From: JAJYKC01 sp035545735
GTDB taxonomy: Bacteria > Acidobacteriota > Terriglobia > Bryobacterales > Bryobacteraceae
Direction of reading: 5' to 3'
Assembly (NCBI GenBank): GCA_035545735.1
Contig: DASZXS010000005.1
Location: forward strand, 62,001 to 126,000
DNA length: 64,000 nucleotides
The notes under the pieces are model-generated. The model saw only the letters and a list, made by a program, of their open reading frames with translations. It did no database searches and was not told the origin of the DNA. Below are positions 39,793 to 49,444 of this stretch, piece by piece. Positions within the stretch are counted from its first letter, which is position 1, and each line of letters opens with the position of its first letter. The position numbers were made by a program, and so were the translations under genes.

Positions 39793-42700
39793 ATGCATTT
39801 CTCTCGTTCCCGAACCCTCCTCCGTACCTTCACCTGGAGTGTTCTTTCGCTTTCGATTAGCCTGCCGGTCATGGCTCAGTTTCGCGGCGGAATTCAAGGC
39901 TCGATCACCGATCCAACCGGGGCAGCCATTGTGAACGCCCGGGTAACGCTGGTTAGCCAGGAGACCCGGCGCGAACAAACCACGCAAACCTCGGGAGAAG
40001 GATTCTACCGGTTCGATGGACTGGCCCCGGGCGCGTATACCGTCACCGCTGAGCTCGCCGGCTTTGGCAAAGAGACGCGGGAGAACGTCAATGTTCCGGC
40101 CGAACAGATTCAGGGCTTGGATATCACGTTATCTCCCGGCAACGTGAGCCAAAGCGTGACCGTCTCGGCGACCGCGGGCGCGGGGCTCCAAACCGAGAAC
40201 GCCAACCTCGGCGGTACGATCACAACGCTGCAAGTGGAGCGCCTGCCTCAAATCGGCCGCGATCCTTATGAGCTATTGCGCCTCACGCCGGGCGTCTTCG
40301 GACTGGGCGGACGGGACGGCAGCGGGAATTCGGTCGGCCTGCCCAACACGACGGGGCCGGGCGGATCAAACTCCTCCATTTTTCAGACAGAGAACCAGGT
40401 TCCCATCTCGGCCAACGGCCAGAGGCTTTCGGACAACAACTACCTGATAGACGGCGTAACCGTCGACAGCCTGAATTGGGGCGGGGCGGCGGTAGTAACC
40501 CCGAACCAGGAATCGGTGAAGGAAATCTCGGTTCAATCGGAACCCTTTGGCGCCGAATATGGAAGAAACTCCGGCGCGCAGGTTGAAGTGGTATCGAAGA
40601 ACGGAACGAATCAATTGCACGGCAGCGGCTTTTTTCAGTTCCAGGACCCCGGGCTGAACGCCTACAACAAATACGGCGGACCGTTTGACGCTCCGCCGGT
40701 TCGCGTGAACACGAAGTTCCGGCAGTACGGCGGCTCTCTCGGCGGACCCATTCTAAAGAACAAGCTTTTTTTCTTCTTCTCCTACGAAGGACTTACCAAC
40801 AAGACCGACACTCCTTATGAAGGATGGGTGGAAACACCGCAGTTCCGGCAAGCGGTGGTCAACGCCAATCCGAACAGCATCGCCGCGAAGGTGCTTTCGT
40901 CTTCCGGCATCGAACCGAGAGTCGCCGCCGATCTGAACGTGCCCTGTCCGGCGAGTTTCCCGTCCGGCCAATGCCGGCAAGTATCCGGCGGTTTGGACAT
41001 CGGGTCGCTAACCGGCGCAACCGGGCAATATGTCGATATCGGAGCGAACCCTCTCGGGGGCGGCTTCGACGGCGTTCCCGATATTCAATACGCGCTACTT
41101 GGGAATCCGGCCACGCAGCGGGGAAACCAATACAATTTCCGTGCCGACTACACCCGCGGAAACGACAGCCTCACCTTCAGCACATATTTGACGCCGCTTT
41201 CCGGAACGTCCGCCCAAGCCGCCAGCCAGAGCCGTCCGATGGCGGACCTGCCGAATCATCCCTTCAACAGCGCCTTCACCGTTACCTACAGCCGCGTCTT
41301 TACTCCCACGCTCTTCAATCAGGCGCATGCCAGCTTCACCCGTTTCGCGTACAACCAGATCAGCGCGTCGTCCAACGTGAATTGGGGAATTCCCAATCTC
41401 CAGGTGCAAAACATTCCGGACGGCGGAGCGAGCATCAACTTCGGCGCGCCCCAAGCGAACACAACGCCCGCCATCTTTGCCCAGAACACGTATGAGTTCA
41501 ACGACACGCTAAGCAAGGTGACCGGCCGGCACGCGCTGCGCTTCGGCGTGGTAGTCCGAAAGATGCAAAACAACGACAACCTCGCCGGGGGCGCGCGGCC
41601 CGTATATACTTTTCAGGGCCTCTGGAACTTCGCCAATGACGCGCCGATCTATGAAGGGATCAACGCAAACCCGCAGAATGGCGCGCCGGCGGATGCGCAG
41701 CGCTACCTGCGAAGCGGCGACTATGCCGGTTTCATTCAGGACGACATTAAGCTCCGGCCCGGGTTCACCCTCAACCTTGGCCTTCGCTATGAATATTTCG
41801 CCCCGCTCACCGATAAAGGCGGGCAACTGAGCAACCTCTTTTTCGGTTCCGGCAACGATTACAACACGGCCTATGTGCGAAGCGTCGACCGCCTTTATGA
41901 CCCGCAATGGAAGAACTTCGCGCCGCGCTTCGGCTTCGCATGGAGCCCGGAATCGGCGCGGAACCGTTTCGTAGTGCGCGGCGGCTATGCCTGGTTCTAC
42001 AACCAGATTCCGGGCGCCGTTTTCGAGAACAGCGATCAAAATCCGCCTTCGTTCGCCAACTATGGCATTTGCTGTGGCAACGTTTCGTCTCCGTTTGCAA
42101 ACGGGCAGATTCTCTATGCGCTCGGCTCAAACAACAGCATCTACGGATATCCGGTCAACCCGGCGCTGGCCACCGGGATCGATCCGGCCACCGGTGCACC
42201 TCGCGGCCCGTCCAATCCCACCGCGCCGACTACCCAGGTCTACATGGCGCAACGGGACATGCCCAACCCCTTCGTACAGGTTTATTCGTTAAACCTGCAG
42301 TTGCAGCTTCCATGGCAATTCATCGGAACCGCCGGCTATAGCGGCAGTGAGGGACGCCACCAGATCCGGCTTGTAAACCAGAACTTCCTCTATCCCGCCG
42401 GCCCCACATTCCCGTTCTATGCGGTCTACAATCCGCAGCCGGACGTGAATACGAATTTCAACGCGCTTCTGCTGTCTTTGTCACGACGCTATTCGAACGG
42501 CCTTCAGTTCTCCGCCAACTACCGGTGGTCGAAGAGCCTCGACACGCTTTCGTATGAGGGCCCTGGTGCGGTGACGAATCAGACCTACCCGCAAGATCAG
42601 GCAACGGAATACGGGCCATCGGATTTTGACGCGCCCCATTTCTTCACGTTCAACGCCACCTACGATCTGCCGTTTTTCCAGAAGCAGAAAGGCTTCGCCG

Positions 42701-43227
42701 GACGCCTTCTCGGCGGGTTCAATCTCAGCACGATCTTCACGGCCAGCAGCGGATTCCCGTGGACCCCGACCACCTGCCTGACAGCCCTGCAAACGCCCGG
42801 CGGCCCGACACTCTGTCCGATCCGGCCCATCGCTTATCTGGGCAACGCGGGACATGAAGCATCGAACTACGCGTACATCAACGGGACCAACTTTGCCGGC
42901 GGGGGCCAGCGGTACTTTGTAATTACGACGCCTTCCTCCGGCCCAACAACCGCCGCTCCCGGCATTGGCCGCAATACCTGGCGCGGACCCGGATTTATTA
43001 CCACCGACATCAGCATCGGCAAATCCACCGGCCTCGGTTTCGCCCACCTGGGCGAGGCGGCCAAGCTCGACCTGCGGGCCAATCTCTATAACGCCTTCAA
43101 CAAACTGAATCTTCTGCCGATCGGCTTTGGTAGCCCGGCGGCGACCATCGACAGCCCGAATTTCGGATTATCTCCGGGAGCCATGTCGGGACGAACGGTT
43201 GAACTCCTGGCGCGTTTCAGTTTTTGA
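39793..43227 (+). CDS. Oar-like TonB-dependent outer-membrane receptor with carboxypeptidase-regulatory domain
   Basis: The 1144-residue protein has a signal peptide (MHFSRSRTLLRTFTWSVLSLSISLPVMA). A CarboxypepD_reg-like domain follows (QGSITDPTGAAIVNARVTLVSQETRREQTT, about residues 35-115), then a plug with NNYLIDGVTVD and a large beta barrel. It ends with aromatic residues (LLARFSF), as barrels assembled by the BAM complex do. This Oar-like architecture is strongly expanded in Acidobacteria. Members take up polysaccharides, peptides or siderophores, but the ligand here is not known. The ATG follows GGAGGTGA by three bases. Its end overlaps the convergent hydrolase gene by 11 bp. Confidence 0.93.
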   Translation: MHFSRSRTLLRTFTWSVLSLSISLPVMAQFRGGIQGSITDPTGAAIVNARVTLVSQETRREQTTQTSGEGFYRFDGLAPGAYTVTAELAGFGKETRENVNVPAEQIQGLDITLSPGNVSQSVTVSATAGAGLQTENANLGGTITTLQVERLPQIGRDPYELLRLTPGVFGLGGRDGSGNSVGLPNTTGPGGSNSSIFQTENQVPISANGQRLSDNNYLIDGVTVDSLNWGGAAVVTPNQESVKEISVQSEPFGAEYGRNSGAQVEVVSKNGTNQLHGSGFFQFQDPGLNAYNKYGGPFDAPPVRVNTKFRQYGGSLGGPILKNKLFFFFSYEGLTNKTDTPYEGWVETPQFRQAVVNANPNSIAAKVLSSSGIEPRVAADLNVPCPASFPSGQCRQVSGGLDIGSLTGATGQYVDIGANPLGGGFDGVPDIQYALLGNPATQRGNQYNFRADYTRGNDSLTFSTYLTPLSGTSAQAASQSRPMADLPNHPFNSAFTVTYSRVFTPTLFNQAHASFTRFAYNQISASSNVNWGIPNLQVQNIPDGGASINFGAPQANTTPAIFAQNTYEFNDTLSKVTGRHALRFGVVVRKMQNNDNLAGGARPVYTFQGLWNFANDAPIYEGINANPQNGAPADAQRYLRSGDYAGFIQDDIKLRPGFTLNLGLRYEYFAPLTDKGGQLSNLFFGSGNDYNTAYVRSVDRLYDPQWKNFAPRFGFAWSPESARNRFVVRGGYAWFYNQIPGAVFENSDQNPPSFANYGICCGNVSSPFANGQILYALGSNNSIYGYPVNPALATGIDPATGAPRGPSNPTAPTTQVYMAQRDMPNPFVQVYSLNLQLQLPWQFIGTAGYSGSEGRHQIRLVNQNFLYPAGPTFPFYAVYNPQPDVNTNFNALLLSLSRRYSNGLQFSANYRWSKSLDTLSYEGPGAVTNQTYPQDQATEYGPSDFDAPHFFTFNATYDLPFFQKQKGFAGRLLGGFNLSTIFTASSGFPWTPTTCLTALQTPGGPTLCPIRPIAYLGNAGHEASNYAYINGTNFAGGGQRYFVITTPSSGPTTAAPGIGRNTWRGPGFITTDISIGKSTGLGFAHLGEAAKLDLRANLYNAFNKLNLLPIGFGSPAATIDSPNFGLSPGAMSGRTVELLARFSF

Positions 43228-43960
43228 CACCGGGCTCCCGCACCCGAGCCTCGATATCGATGAGACAACCAGCGAGCGCTTTCGGCGCCGACAGAAACGG
43301 CGAATGGCCCGATGCGAGCGAGAAGACGCTGCGGCAAGGCGTCTCCCCATACATCCAGCGCTGCGCGCGGAGTCCCAGCGCTTTGTCCTGAAGGCATTCA
43401 ATATAGAATCGCGGCGGCGAAGCAGCCGCTTTCGGGAAATCGCGCGGCGTGCCGGCGGGAATGAGCGGCTCCGGCTGCAACTGACGAACCGCCCAGGCGG
43501 CCCATTCCTCCGCGCAATCCTCATAGAACACGGCTCGGGCACACTCGGGCTTCACGATGGAAACCCCGCGCGACGCATCCACTGCGAGGCTGGCCGGAAG
43601 CATCGAGGTATCATCCACCTTCATTGCATCGCCAGGGGTTTTGCCCGCCGGCAATAGAAATGCCGATACGTATACCAATGCCAGAGCCTGTTCCGGGCGC
43701 AGAGCGGCGATCTCGCTGATAATCATGCCGCCGGAACTGTGCCCGACGAGAATCGCGGGCGTCTCGAGACGGTCTAATATGCCGCGGACATGAGGCACGT
43801 ACTGTTCATAAGGACGGCCCGTAAGCGGCGTCACATCCGACCCATGAGCCGGAAGGTCGGGCGCTACCACGCGGTGCCCGCACTGCGTGAGCAGCGGGGA
43901 CAAGCGGGACCAACACCACGATGCGTGCCACCCTCCGTGGATCAGGACGAATGTGCTCAA
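43217..43960 (-). CDS. alpha/beta hydrolase (esterase/lactonase-like)
   Basis: The 247-residue protein has the hydrolase motifs VLIHGGWHASWCWSRL near residue 6 and VGHSSGGMI (nucleophile Ser) near residue 71. The acid probably lies in the region after ALALVYVSAFL, and the C-terminal His in ASGHSPFLSAPKALA. The pattern is like the salicylate-esterase/methyl-esterase or hydroxynitrile-lyase branch. No signal peptide is seen, so it is cytoplasmic. The substrate is unknown. It converges with the receptor gene, overlapping by 11 bp, and its stop (43217-43219) lies inside the receptor coding end. Confidence 0.9.
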   Translation of the reverse strand: MSTFVLIHGGWHASWCWSRLSPLLTQCGHRVVAPDLPAHGSDVTPLTGRPYEQYVPHVRGILDRLETPAILVGHSSGGMIISEIAALRPEQALALVYVSAFLLPAGKTPGDAMKVDDTSMLPASLAVDASRGVSIVKPECARAVFYEDCAEEWAAWAVRQLQPEPLIPAGTPRDFPKAAASPPRFYIECLQDKALGLRAQRWMYGETPCRSVFSLASGHSPFLSAPKALAGCLIDIEARVREPGVKN

Positions 43961-43975
43961 GCGGTCCGTGACCCG

Positions 43976-45418
43976 CTAGGCGAAGAGCGCGTCTACCGGT
44001 TTTCCTTTACCGTTATTGGTGACGTAAAACGGACGTCGCTCGACCACATAAGACGTATCGGGCGCGATGCCCAGCGCAGTGTAAATGGTTGCGTGGAGAT
44101 CGTCAATCGTCACGGGATTCTCAACGATCTTGCAGGGACGCTCATCGGCGGTCTTCCCGTAAAGGAAGCCCTTTTTGAAGCCGCCGCCAAACACCAGAAC
44201 GCTGCCAGCTTCCGTGAAGTGGCGGTGCATCCCGTAGTGTTTTATTTCGGTCATGATGGCAGGCTGCTTCACTTGATTCTGTACGGTTAGGCCGGGCTTG
44301 CCTTCGACAAGCATGTCGCGGCCGAACTCGCTCGCGATGACCACCAGCGTGCGGTCCAGCAGGCCGCGCTCCTCCAGATCGAGAATTAGCTGCGAGATCG
44401 GCGCGTCCACGGCCTGCTTCATGCCTACTGCCCGCGTATGTCCGTTCTCATGGGTATCCCAGAAACGGAACGGGATGTACTCTGTGGTCACTTCCACGAA
44501 ACGGGCTCCGGCTTCCACCAGGCGTCGCGCCATGAGGCACCCTTGCCCGAAACGTCCGGTGTTATACCGCTGGAAACTTTTTTCTGGCTCGAGCGACAAG
44601 TCAAACGCCTTGGCGGAGGGCGAACTAAGCAGGCGGTGGGCGTTCTCCATCGACCTTGCCAGACTTTCGCGCTGATAGCCGCTTCCGTACTTACCCACGG
44701 GGCCGGCGGCAACTAAATCTTTATATCGTTTCCAGCGGGACTCAAACCGCGCGCTGCCGAGATATTCCGACGGGCGCGTACTGGCGACGGCGTCCTTCGG
44801 ATCGCTGATGAAAAACGGGCCATATTCACTGCCGAGAAATCCGGCCGTGTGAAACGCCTTCAGACCATCGCTTTCACCGCCGATCTCGAGATCCTGGCCG
44901 ATATCGATAAACGCCGGGATATCCGGATTCCGGGGGCCCAGTGTTTTCGCGATAACCGCTCCCATATGGGGCGCCGCAACCGACTGGGGCGGGGGGTAAC
45001 CGGTGTGCCAATGAAACTGATGACGCGAATGCAGGATGAATCCGAGATCGCCCACGCGGTGGGACCGGATCAGCGTACCCCGGTCCATCACCTTGGCCAT
45101 ATTCTCCAGCCCTTGCGAGAGCTTGATGTTATCGACGACGGTGTCAATACTCGGAAAAGTGCTGAGCACTTCGCTCGACGGCAAGCCGGGGCGATAGGGC
45201 GTGTAGCGCTTCGGATCCCAGGTTTCCGTTTGGGCCATGCCGCCCGCCATCCAGAGCAGGATGAGGCTATCCGCCTTGGGCTTGAGTTTGACCTGTTCCG
45301 CGCCCCAGGCGAGGCTTGGCGCGCCCCCCGCGAGCGCCGCCAGTGTCGCCGCCGTCCCCGAGCGCAGGAAATGCCGCCGGGATAAGCCGCCAAAAAGCTC
45401 TCTTTCGATGTCCTTCAT
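43976..45418 (-). CDS. DUF1501 family exported protein
   Basis: The 480-residue protein starts with a Tat-type signal (GLSRRHFLRSGTAATLAALAGGAP) and shows the DUF1501 features: DSLILLWMAGGMAQTETWDPKRY, YTPYRPGLPSSEVLSTFPSID, HRVGDLGFILHSRHQFHWHTG, and a C-terminal VVIASEFGRDML. The family has a sulfatase/alkaline-phosphatase-like fold and pairs with DUF1549/DUF1553 cytochromes in Planctomycetes and Acidobacteria; its function is not established. It starts 28 bp after the DUF1549/DUF1553 gene, in the same operon. Confidence 0.92.
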   Translation of the reverse strand: MKDIERELFGGLSRRHFLRSGTAATLAALAGGAPSLAWGAEQVKLKPKADSLILLWMAGGMAQTETWDPKRYTPYRPGLPSSEVLSTFPSIDTVVDNIKLSQGLENMAKVMDRGTLIRSHRVGDLGFILHSRHQFHWHTGYPPPQSVAAPHMGAVIAKTLGPRNPDIPAFIDIGQDLEIGGESDGLKAFHTAGFLGSEYGPFFISDPKDAVASTRPSEYLGSARFESRWKRYKDLVAAGPVGKYGSGYQRESLARSMENAHRLLSSPSAKAFDLSLEPEKSFQRYNTGRFGQGCLMARRLVEAGARFVEVTTEYIPFRFWDTHENGHTRAVGMKQAVDAPISQLILDLEERGLLDRTLVVIASEFGRDMLVEGKPGLTVQNQVKQPAIMTEIKHYGMHRHFTEAGSVLVFGGGFKKGFLYGKTADERPCKIVENPVTIDDLHATIYTALGIAPDTSYVVERRPFYVTNNGKGKPVDALFA

Positions 45419-45446
45419 TTTTCAACTTGCCTCTTTTATCAATGCT

Positions 45447-47795
45447 CTAATGAATATATTGCAGCTCTGGATGCATGAGCAGGCTCCAAAGCAAATCTTC
45501 CAAACCACTGGTTTGTATCTTCCCGCCGCTTCCCTCGGGCAACAGGAACTCGACGGCAATTTCACGCTCCCGCGCATTTGGCTCGCGAGCGAACGCTTCC
45601 AGGAACAGGCGGTCAATCAGGCCGTTTGCATCTTTAACATGCGTTGGCGGCGGTACGGGAGGCTCACCGGTAACACGAACCAGTTCATCGCGATCCGGCT
45701 GTTCCGTGAAAATAAAGAAGCGGACCGCGGTCTCGATATCGTTTCGCCGGCCGGAATCGTCCATACCAACCGCCCCACGCAAACGCGTGAAGCCCATGCC
45801 GTCAATGTTATATGTCAGCGTGGTCGGCAATGCCACGGTCATCACGCCCGGAGTCTTTTTGTTGTCGATGGTCAGATTCTTCTTGACGAACTTCACTACG
45901 CTGGGCAGACTGGCCAGATCCACGGTTCCCTTTGGCCCGGTCAATTTCACATTGATCCAGCCTGCCTGAGTCTGCGCGGGATCATACGAACCGCCATCCT
46001 CCATCAGAAGCCACAACTGCTTGACCCCGGAGATATCGATGTCAAACTGCCTGGACGCCTTCCGGATCACTCCGCTATCGAAGCGGTTGGGCGGCGCGGG
46101 CGGCAGTTCATTCAGCAGCCGGCGCGCGCCGCGGCGGAGAGAATGTTCCAGCGTCTCGCCGTTCATCAGCTCCAGGGCTTCGAGTGTAGTGGCTTCGTCG
46201 TTACGGGTGGTGAAGACCTGATCGCGAATGGGGCGCCCCATCGCCCGGGTAAGAGCGGTGGATTTCAATTGCCACTCCCGGCTGAATTCCGCCCGGGAAA
46301 CTCCTTTCTCCGAGGATTGCAAAATACGCCACTCCCCGGTGAGCACCGAAACCGTGTCGGCAAACTGCTCCGCGGTCAGGCGGCGAACCTGCGGGCCGTC
46401 GAAGACGTACTTCGCGGTGTGGTCGGGCACGCCCGGAATGGACGGCATCTGATAGGCGCGCGAACTCATGATCTGCGCCAGCAGATGTTTGAGGTCGTAG
46501 TTGTGAGCCACGAAATCCGAAGCCAGCCAGTCGAGGAGATCTTCCTCCCAAGGGCGATTGTCCATTTCATCGACGGATTCCACCAGTCCGCGGCCGATCA
46601 ATCGCTGCCAGTAGCGGTTCACTATGGTCCGGGCGAAACGTCCGTTCTGTGGGGAGGTAAAGAAACGGGCGGCCGCGGCGCGCCGTTCGGCGAGAGAAGC
46701 GTCCTTCGGCACCGAACCGAGTTCCGGATACAAGAACTCGGGCCCGGTAAATTTCCCGGTCTTGGCATCGCAGCGGACCAGTTCCAGGTTGCTTTCTTCC
46801 GAGAACATCGCCGCCAGACCATACGAATCCTTCAGCCGGTAGCGGTTGATAAAGCTGTCGTGACAGGAAGCGCACTTCAGGTTAATCCCGAGAAAGACCT
46901 GCGCCGTGTTCTGGGCAGCCTGCATAAACGGAGTCTGGCTGGCGCTCACCGAGCCGCGCCAGTTGACACCCACCAGAAAACCCTCCGCGGGAGACTTCGG
47001 CTCGGGGTTCACCAGTTCGGAAACCATCCGGTCATACGGCATGTTGGTCTGCAGGGCGGGGCGCAGCCAATCCGTGATGGATTCGCGGGTGCCGGCGTAA
47101 TTTACCCCCTGGTCGTTGCGCAGTAAATCGTTCCAAAAGCTGATCCAGTTTTCGGCGTAGGCGGGTGAGTCATCCAGCAGCGTGCGGATCAGCCGGTCGC
47201 GCTTGCCGCTATCGGAGTCATTGAGAAAGCGCCGGAGCTCGGCGGCGGTAGGAGGCAACCCGATGACATCGTAATAAGCGCGCCGCGCGAATACGGCGTC
47301 CGAAACCACCCCGGCCGGCGTAACGTTCCGGCTCTGGAAATAGACTCTAAGAAACCGGTCGATCGGGTTGGATTCCGAGCCCGGCGGGACCGGGGGAGTT
47401 CGCGGCGGGATGGGCGATTGCCACCCCCCGGACCCTTTCGCCGACATATCCGGCCAAGGCGCCTTATCGTCAATCCAGGCACGGATCACCGAGATCTGCT
47501 GCGCCGTAAGAGGGGCGCCCCCCATCGGCATGCGCGGCTCAAGCTCACCGGTAATGTGCTTGACCAGCAGGCTGTTCTGGGACATCCCGGGAACAATGGC
47601 CGGCCCGCTCTTTCCGCCTTTTAACATCCCTTCCCGGGTTTGGAGGTTCAAGCCCGCCTGGGGCTGATCTCCGCCGTGGCACTTCACGCAGCTCTCCAGT
47701 ACCGGGTGGATTACGTTGGTGAAGTCGGAATCGGCCGCGGACGCAAGACACCCCGCAATAGAGCACAAGAGACAGAATTTGGCAAGCCGGAGCAT
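45447..47795 (-). CDS. PSCyt1/DUF1549/DUF1553 multi-domain c-type cytochrome protein
   Basis: The 782-residue protein has a signal peptide (MLRLAKFCLLCSIAGCLASAA) and an N-terminal PSCyt1 domain with heme motif CVKCH at about residue 37 (SCVKCHGGDQPQAG). A DUF1549 region with CASCH (KCASCHDSFINRYRLKD) and a C-terminal DUF1553 domain follow. Both CxxCH sites are intact. This architecture is typical of the cytochrome-like proteins of Planctomycetes and Acidobacteria, found next to DUF1501. It probably acts on the outer side of the membrane in electron transfer or polymer oxidation; the substrate is unknown. Its ATG overlaps that of the divergent AsmA-like frame region. Confidence 0.92.
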   Translation of the reverse strand: MLRLAKFCLLCSIAGCLASAADSDFTNVIHPVLESCVKCHGGDQPQAGLNLQTREGMLKGGKSGPAIVPGMSQNSLLVKHITGELEPRMPMGGAPLTAQQISVIRAWIDDKAPWPDMSAKGSGGWQSPIPPRTPPVPPGSESNPIDRFLRVYFQSRNVTPAGVVSDAVFARRAYYDVIGLPPTAAELRRFLNDSDSGKRDRLIRTLLDDSPAYAENWISFWNDLLRNDQGVNYAGTRESITDWLRPALQTNMPYDRMVSELVNPEPKSPAEGFLVGVNWRGSVSASQTPFMQAAQNTAQVFLGINLKCASCHDSFINRYRLKDSYGLAAMFSEESNLELVRCDAKTGKFTGPEFLYPELGSVPKDASLAERRAAAARFFTSPQNGRFARTIVNRYWQRLIGRGLVESVDEMDNRPWEEDLLDWLASDFVAHNYDLKHLLAQIMSSRAYQMPSIPGVPDHTAKYVFDGPQVRRLTAEQFADTVSVLTGEWRILQSSEKGVSRAEFSREWQLKSTALTRAMGRPIRDQVFTTRNDEATTLEALELMNGETLEHSLRRGARRLLNELPPAPPNRFDSGVIRKASRQFDIDISGVKQLWLLMEDGGSYDPAQTQAGWINVKLTGPKGTVDLASLPSVVKFVKKNLTIDNKKTPGVMTVALPTTLTYNIDGMGFTRLRGAVGMDDSGRRNDIETAVRFFIFTEQPDRDELVRVTGEPPVPPPTHVKDANGLIDRLFLEAFAREPNAREREIAVEFLLPEGSGGKIQTSGLEDLLWSLLMHPELQYIH

Positions 47796-47847
47796 GACAG
47801 TGATTCTATTCTATTGCCATTTCTCCGCGCATGTGGACAATGGAGAG

Positions 47848-49398
47848 GTGTCATCAACCACCCGTAACTGGCTGATCGGGATAGCGGCAGTCGCCGGGCT
47901 CGCGATCCTGGGACTGTTTTGGGTGAACAACAAGCTCGGCCCGGGAGCGCGCATAAAAGTGATTGATCTGCTTTCCAAGCGCTTCCACGCGGACGTGGAA
48001 CTGCGCTCCCTTCAGGTATCTCTATTTCCGCCAAAAGTGGTGGGGGAGGGCCTGGCGCTCCGGCACAAGGAATGGGGCTCCACTGCGCATCCGATGATCG
48101 CCATCCGGAAATTCACCGCCGCAACTACCGTTTCCTCTCTGCTTGGCACGGTGAAGAGCGTAAGCCTGGTCCGTCTGGAGGGATTGGAGATTCACCTGCC
48201 GCCGCAAGGCCGGAGCGCAATGAAAAAGGGCCTGACGGGATCGCAAAGCGCCGGCGGTGGTTCGGGCTCTCATTTCCCATTTGTCATCGAGAAGATTGTC
48301 GCGGACGGCGCCTTGCTTGAAATTGAGCCCAAGACTTCCGGGAAGGAACCGCTCCAGTTTGCGATTACGAAGCTGTCGCTACATTCGGTCGGGCCCGGGC
48401 AGCCGATGGCTTTCGACGCGGTGCTCGCCAACCCGAAGCCCCCCGGGCTCATCAACACCAAGGGTAGCTTTGGGCCTTGGAACGCGGATTCTCCTCGCGA
48501 GACGGCGCTTTCCGGCGACTACATCTTTCGGAATGCGGACTTGAGCGTATTCAACGGAATCAGCGGCATTCTCTCGTCGACCGGCCACTATGGCGGGGTC
48601 CTGGACCGGATCGAAGCCCAGGGGACCACCGACACGCCGGATTTTGCCCTCGCAACCGGGGGACACACGGTGGATTTGAAGACGCAGTTCTCCGCCGTGA
48701 TCGACGGCACAAACGGCGACACGCTGCTGCAGCCGGTGATCGCGCGATTCCTGAACACCGAGTTCGATTGCCGGGGCGGCGTAACCGGAACTCCGGGGAT
48801 AAAAGGAAAGACGGTATCGCTTGACGTGAAGACGATCCGGGGACGGATTGAAGACATTCTCACTTTGACTACAAAGGCCGACACTCCCGTGCTGCGGGGC
48901 GATACGAATTTTCAAACCAAACTCAATCTGCCCCCCGGTCCGGGACAGGTAATGGATCGTTTGGAGCTGGCGGGGCAGTTTGCGATAAAGTCGGCGCGGT
49001 TCAGCAGCCAGGACGTGGCGGAGAAGATCACCCGCCTCAGTTTGCGCGCGCAAGGGCGCGCAAAGGAATTGGATGACGCAACAGGGACGGTCGCATCCAA
49101 CTTCGGAGGGCGCTTCTCGTTAAAGAAGGGAAACGCCACGTTCTCCCGGCTCACGTTTTCCGTACCGGGCGCGGTGGTTACGTTGAACGGCTACTACGGC
49201 CTGAAGACGGAAACGATGGACTTTCATGGGAACGCCCGGATGCAAGCGCGGCTGTCGCAAATGGTGACCGGGTTCAAGTCGCTGCTGTTGAAACCCGTGG
49301 ACCCCTTCTTTGCCAAACAAGGGGCCGGGGCGGTTATTCCAATCAAGATCACGGGCACCCGGAAGAATCCGTCATTTGGGCTTGAATTGAAGAGATAA
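47848..49398 (+). CDS. AsmA-like/DUF748-type membrane-anchored protein
   Basis: From GTG 47848 the protein has 516 residues; earlier in-frame starts at 47794 and 47833 lack good ribosome sites. An N-terminal helix (NWLIGIAAVAGLAILGLFWV) anchors it, and the rest is beta-rich with short repeats typical of the AsmA/DUF748 superfamily (ADVELRSLQVSLFPPKVVGEGLALRHKE, VARFLNTEFDCRGGVTGTPGIKGKTVSL). This group is implicated in outer-membrane lipid transport and assembly. The gene is divergent from the DUF1549/DUF1553 operon, with starts within about 55 bp, so the promoter regions overlap. Confidence 0.82.
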   Translation: MSSTTRNWLIGIAAVAGLAILGLFWVNNKLGPGARIKVIDLLSKRFHADVELRSLQVSLFPPKVVGEGLALRHKEWGSTAHPMIAIRKFTAATTVSSLLGTVKSVSLVRLEGLEIHLPPQGRSAMKKGLTGSQSAGGGSGSHFPFVIEKIVADGALLEIEPKTSGKEPLQFAITKLSLHSVGPGQPMAFDAVLANPKPPGLINTKGSFGPWNADSPRETALSGDYIFRNADLSVFNGISGILSSTGHYGGVLDRIEAQGTTDTPDFALATGGHTVDLKTQFSAVIDGTNGDTLLQPVIARFLNTEFDCRGGVTGTPGIKGKTVSLDVKTIRGRIEDILTLTTKADTPVLRGDTNFQTKLNLPPGPGQVMDRLELAGQFAIKSARFSSQDVAEKITRLSLRAQGRAKELDDATGTVASNFGGRFSLKKGNATFSRLTFSVPGAVVTLNGYYGLKTETMDFHGNARMQARLSQMVTGFKSLLLKPVDPFFAKQGAGAVIPIKITGTRKNPSFGLELKR

Positions 49399-49444
49399 AA
49401 CCGGCTTTGGCAAGGAAAGGCGCACCACGGAGCCCACTGATAAA

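Noticed and set aside
45237..47126. Plus-strand open frame of 629 codons opposite the DUF1501/DUF1549 genes
   Set aside because: Antisense to two well-marked genes on the minus strand; no recognised domain.
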